Of a stretch of DNA of 8,447 nt, positions 6,099 to 8,447 are shown in pieces. The translations under genes and the position numbers were made by a program. The stretch is from NCBI GenBank assembly GCA_022562335.1, contig JADFPM010000113.1:1-8447 (forward strand). Reading direction: 5' to 3'. The first letter of the stretch is position 1, and each line of letters starts with the position of its first letter. The notes under the pieces were generated by a model. That model made no database searches and was not told the DNA's origin. It worked only from the letters and a program-made list of their open reading frames with translations. Source of the DNA: Chloroflexota bacterium (GTDB taxonomy: Bacteria > Chloroflexota > Dehalococcoidia > Lucifugimonadales > UBA3495).

Positions 6099-7865
6099 TT
6101 GGCTATCGGGATTCGTACCTACCGTCCTCTGATCACCGGGAAGACCCACATGGCCGCCGCGGGCCATTATCTCGCCACCGCATCGGCCTACCGGATCTTG
6201 GAGCAAGGCGGAAACGCCGTGGACGCGGGCGTGGCTGCCGGCATCACCCTGAACGTGGTGCTGCCCCAGTACACCAGCTTTGCCGGTGTGGCGCCCATAC
6301 TCATCCACGACGCATCTAAAAAAGAGACCGTCACCATCAGCGGCTTAGGCCGTTGGCCCCAGGCCGCCAGCATCGATTATTTCAACAAGAACCACGGCGG
6401 CGAATTGCCCGCGGGCATCCTCCGCACCGTCACCCCGGCCGCGGCCGACGCCTGGCTGACGGCCATAAGACTCTACGGCACCATGAGCTTCCAGCAGGTG
6501 GTCACCCCGGCGCTGGATATCGCCGAAGGCGGTTTTCCCATTCCGGCCTCGCTGGCACGGGCGCTGTCCCGGGCCGGAGACGCCTTCGTTGGCGACGAGG
6601 GCGGCGGCTTGCCCTGGCCCAGCACCCGGGAGATATTCGTTCCCGGTGACCGGCCCCTGGAGACCGGGGAAGTCCTGGTGCAAACGGACCTGGCCCGCAC
6701 CTTCCGGCGTCTGATCCAGGTCGAGGATGACAACGCAGCCAAGGGCCGCGGGGGCAGGGAAGACGCCATTCAAGCCGTCAGGGACTTTTTCTACCACGGC
6801 GAGATCGCCCAAGAGATGGTGGACTTCTGCCGGTTGCAGGGCGGTCTGCTCACCATGAAAGATTTGGCCGATTTCCACGTCGGCGTTGAGCCTCCGGCCG
6901 CGGGATCCTATAAAGGAATCGACGTTTACACTTGCGGTCCCTGGTGCCAGGGTCCGGTAAGCATCCAAGCCCTGCATATTTTGGAAGAGTTCGACCTTCA
7001 GGCCATGGGCCACAACAGCGCCGATTACCTGCACACGGTGTTGGAGGCCCTGAAACTGGCCTTCTCGGACCGCCATTTTTATTACGGAGACCCGGATTTC
7101 GTGGACGTTCCCATGGAAGGACTGCTTTCCCATGCCTACGCGGCCCAGCGGAGCGCATCCATCGACCCGCGTCACGCCAGCGCCGGGATGCCGGCCGCCG
7201 GCGACCCCTGGGCCCATCAGGGCGGCGGATCCAACGGCAGCAGTCCGGCCCATCCCGAGGCGGTGGCCGGCAGGCTGGAGGCGGACACCAGCTACGTCAG
7301 CGTGGTGGACCGGTGGGGCAACGCCTTTTCCGCCACTCCCAGCGACAGCCTGGGCAACGCGCCCATCGTCGAGGGTTTGGGGTTCATCCTCTCTTCCAGG
7401 GGCTCCCAGAGCTGGCTGGACGCGGACCATCCCAGTTCCCTGCAGCCCGGCAAGCGGCCCCGGCTGACCCCCAACCCGGCGCTGGCGATGAAGGACGGCA
7501 AGGTTTTGATGCCCTTCGGGACGCCGGGCGGCGACGTCCAGTGCCAGTCGATGGTCCAGACATTCTTGAACGTCATCGAGTTCGGCATGGACCCCCAGCA
7601 GGCTATTGAGGCCCCCAGGGCGTCCACCTGGAGCTTCCCCAACTCCTTCTGGCCCCATGCCTACAATCCCGGACTGGTGGGAGTGGAAGGGCGGATCGAT
7701 GCCCAGGTGGTGGAAGACCTGCGCAGCCGGGGACATCAGGTGGAGGTTTGGGACGACTGGACTTCCCGCATGGGCGGCATGTGCGCCATCAAGGTGGACC
7801 AGGAGACCGGCGCCCTGTCCGCCGGCGCCGACCCCCGCCGCGACGGCTACGCCATGGGGCGGTAG
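6099..7865 (+). CDS. Gamma-glutamyltransferase-fold Ntn hydrolase (GGT-like amidase/acylase)
   Basis: A 588-aa member of the GGT family, made as one chain that self-cleaves before a threonine to give large and small subunits. The N-terminal block EQGGNAVDAGVAAG (about 36-49) and VVLPQYTSFAG are family hallmarks. The processing/nucleophile site is DTSYVSVVD with Thr397 (E. coli GGT: TTHYSVVD). TPGGD (475-479) supplies the Gly-Gly oxyanion loop. Unlike E. coli GGT there is no signal peptide, so it is probably cytoplasmic. Residues that bind the glutamyl group in GGT are mostly replaced. The usual Arg region reads GLGRWPQAAS (about 82-91), LSSRGSQSW (431-439) replaces the LNNQMDDF segment, and PRLTPNP (454-460) replaces PLSSMSP. 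It is therefore better called a GGT-like amidase or acylase (HpxW/YwrD-type relatives) than a true transpeptidase. TTG 6099 is chosen for its ribosome site; a frame from GTG 6015 would add 28 residues across the promoter. Confidence 0.88.
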   Translation: MAIGIRTYRPLITGKTHMAAAGHYLATASAYRILEQGGNAVDAGVAAGITLNVVLPQYTSFAGVAPILIHDASKKETVTISGLGRWPQAASIDYFNKNHGGELPAGILRTVTPAAADAWLTAIRLYGTMSFQQVVTPALDIAEGGFPIPASLARALSRAGDAFVGDEGGGLPWPSTREIFVPGDRPLETGEVLVQTDLARTFRRLIQVEDDNAAKGRGGREDAIQAVRDFFYHGEIAQEMVDFCRLQGGLLTMKDLADFHVGVEPPAAGSYKGIDVYTCGPWCQGPVSIQALHILEEFDLQAMGHNSADYLHTVLEALKLAFSDRHFYYGDPDFVDVPMEGLLSHAYAAQRSASIDPRHASAGMPAAGDPWAHQGGGSNGSSPAHPEAVAGRLEADTSYVSVVDRWGNAFSATPSDSLGNAPIVEGLGFILSSRGSQSWLDADHPSSLQPGKRPRLTPNPALAMKDGKVLMPFGTPGGDVQCQSMVQTFLNVIEFGMDPQQAIEAPRASTWSFPNSFWPHAYNPGLVGVEGRIDAQVVEDLRSRGHQVEVWDDWTSRMGGMCAIKVDQETGALSAGADPRRDGYAMGR

Positions 7866-7931
7866 AGCAATTGAGAATAGAAGAGTGCGATAAACGATGG
7901 CCCAGTCGCATTGTAGCAAAGAGTCGATTCG
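7866..7931. other. Convergent gap with a weak hairpin at a base-composition boundary
   Basis: A 66-bp spacer between the GGT-like stop and the stop of the minus-strand gene. AGTGCGA (7884-7890) can pair with TCGCATT (7906-7912), seven pairs with one G-U and a 15-nt loop, a poor terminator candidate without a T-tract. A+T content rises sharply here and remains high to the right edge. Confidence 0.35.
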
Positions 7932-8447
7932 CTATCGCAATTTCGAATATTTTACGTAAAGATTATTTGCGATTGCGTCAGCCCATAGGAACGTCACATC
8001 TGACGAATTCAGACCTTGTGCTGACGCTGCCTGATTCCCAAGTCGGGCCAAATCGGTCAAACTGTCGCGCAATCCAGAGTGAAGATCGTCCCATATTTCG
8101 TAGGCCTTACTGAAACTACTCATCGAATCTCGGTAAAGTGATAGCTCTTCGTTCGCCTTGTTGAAATCTCCGGAATGCTTCATCAATACTTGGGCGTAAA
8201 TTGTCCTAATATTAGTCACCCAATTTCGCTCGGGGTTCAGCAGGGTTGCCATCTCAGATCCAACACCTATTTTCAGGTAGGGGATGTCTGCGTCCCGGAT
8301 TACCCTCGGAATCAGAAGTGGGTCGGAAATTTCGCTCAATTTTAAAGCGAAATCGAAGATGCTCTTGGGGCGAGTTTCGACTAAGATTTGTGGACCGAGT
8401 CCATGTTCTGACGCGCTGTAATTTCCATGCGGAGTTGTTATGCCTAG
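7932..8447 (-). CDS. Unrecognised protein, C-terminal 171 residues (partial, runs off right edge)
   Basis: The minus-strand frame is open from the window edge (first full codon at 8447) down to TAG at 7932-7934, so only the C-terminal part of a longer protein is seen; the TTG at 8339 is internal, not a start. The edge portion reads LGITTPHGNYSASEHGLG. It continues through VIRDADIPYLKIGVGSEM and NPERNWVTNIRTIYAQVL, then mostly polar helices (ANEELSLYRDSMSSF, YEIWDDLHSGLRDSL), ending YVKYSKLR. No membrane helix is visible. I do not recognise the family. The region is about 47% G+C by count against roughly 60-65% for the neighbours, which suggests recent acquisition or a different selective history. 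Coding status is supported by the long open frame and natural composition in A+T-richer DNA. Confidence 0.75.
   Translation of the reverse strand, partial: LGITTPHGNYSASEHGLGPQILVETRPKSIFDFALKLSEISDPLLIPRVIRDADIPYLKIGVGSEMATLLNPERNWVTNIRTIYAQVLMKHSGDFNKANEELSLYRDSMSSFSKAYEIWDDLHSGLRDSLTDLARLGNQAASAQGLNSSDVTFLWADAIANNLYVKYSKLR

Noticed and set aside
4728..6308. A 526-codon open frame on the minus strand opposite glutamate dehydrogenase
   Set aside because: It mirrors a well-supported gene. Its translation is rich in His, Gly, Gln and Pro with no domain signature, which is typical of an antisense shadow in G+C-rich DNA.
4722..7865. Glutamate dehydrogenase plus GGT-like enzyme as a glutamate-salvage operon
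   Set aside because: The second gene has its own promoter, and its glutamyl-binding residues appear lost, so neighbourhood alone does not support a shared pathway.
6345..7919. A 524-codon open frame on the minus strand opposite the GGT-like gene
   Set aside because: Same shadow character; the + strand carries clear family motifs and a nucleophile.
7932..8339. A complete 135-residue gene starting at TTG 8339 on the minus strand
   Set aside because: The same frame stays open without a stop to the window edge with natural protein sequence, so the TTG is internal and the gene is partial.
1..8447. tRNA, rRNA, CRISPR arrays, insertion sequences or attachment sites
   Set aside because: Read for cloverleaf-like arms, regularly spaced repeats and transposase motifs; none was seen.

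Overview
The window reads as bacterial chromosomal DNA, G+C-rich (about 60-65% by eye) over the first 7.9 kb. The gene content and protein style suggest a Chloroflexota bacterium of the SAR202/Dehalococcoidia type. These include an HAE3-like MMPL exporter with a calcium-loop signature, a luciferase-like flavin monooxygenase of a class known to be heavily expanded in SAR202, a hexameric-type glutamate dehydrogenase, and a gamma-glutamyltransferase-fold enzyme. This taxonomic placement is inference; there is no rRNA or marker gene in the window.

Layout, left to right. (1) An MMPL/RND-family exporter on + (to 2713), whose true start is unresolved because the frame stays open to the left edge. 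(2) A 155-bp spacer holding an extended -10 promoter inside an inverted repeat, followed by a strong G+C hairpin. (3) An LLM-class flavin-dependent oxidoreductase on + (2869-4017). (4) A 33-bp convergent gap with a short hairpin, then a small acidic, tryptophan-rich protein of unknown function on - (4051-4419). (5) A 302-bp divergent spacer with the promoter of the small gene and weak dyads. (6) A glutamate dehydrogenase on + (4722-5972) with a consensus Shine-Dalgarno. (7) A 126-bp spacer with a TTGACG/TATATAAT promoter and a leader hairpin. (8) A GGT-fold Ntn hydrolase on +, best started at TTG 6099. (9) After 7866 the base composition drops to about 47% G+C, and the C-terminal part of an unrecognised protein lies on - and runs off the right edge.

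The genes look individually controlled rather than one operon: recognisable promoters precede the monooxygenase, the small - gene and the GGT-like gene. Glutamate dehydrogenase next to a GGT-like enzyme invites a peptide-to-glutamate-to-2-oxoglutarate reading. However, the GGT-like enzyme keeps its catalytic threonine while lacking most residues that grip the glutamyl group in E. coli GGT, so it is more likely an amidase/acylase of other specificity. I did not find a clearly new multi-gene system. The most useful leads are that altered active site, the dyad-embedded promoter, and the compositional break at the right end.
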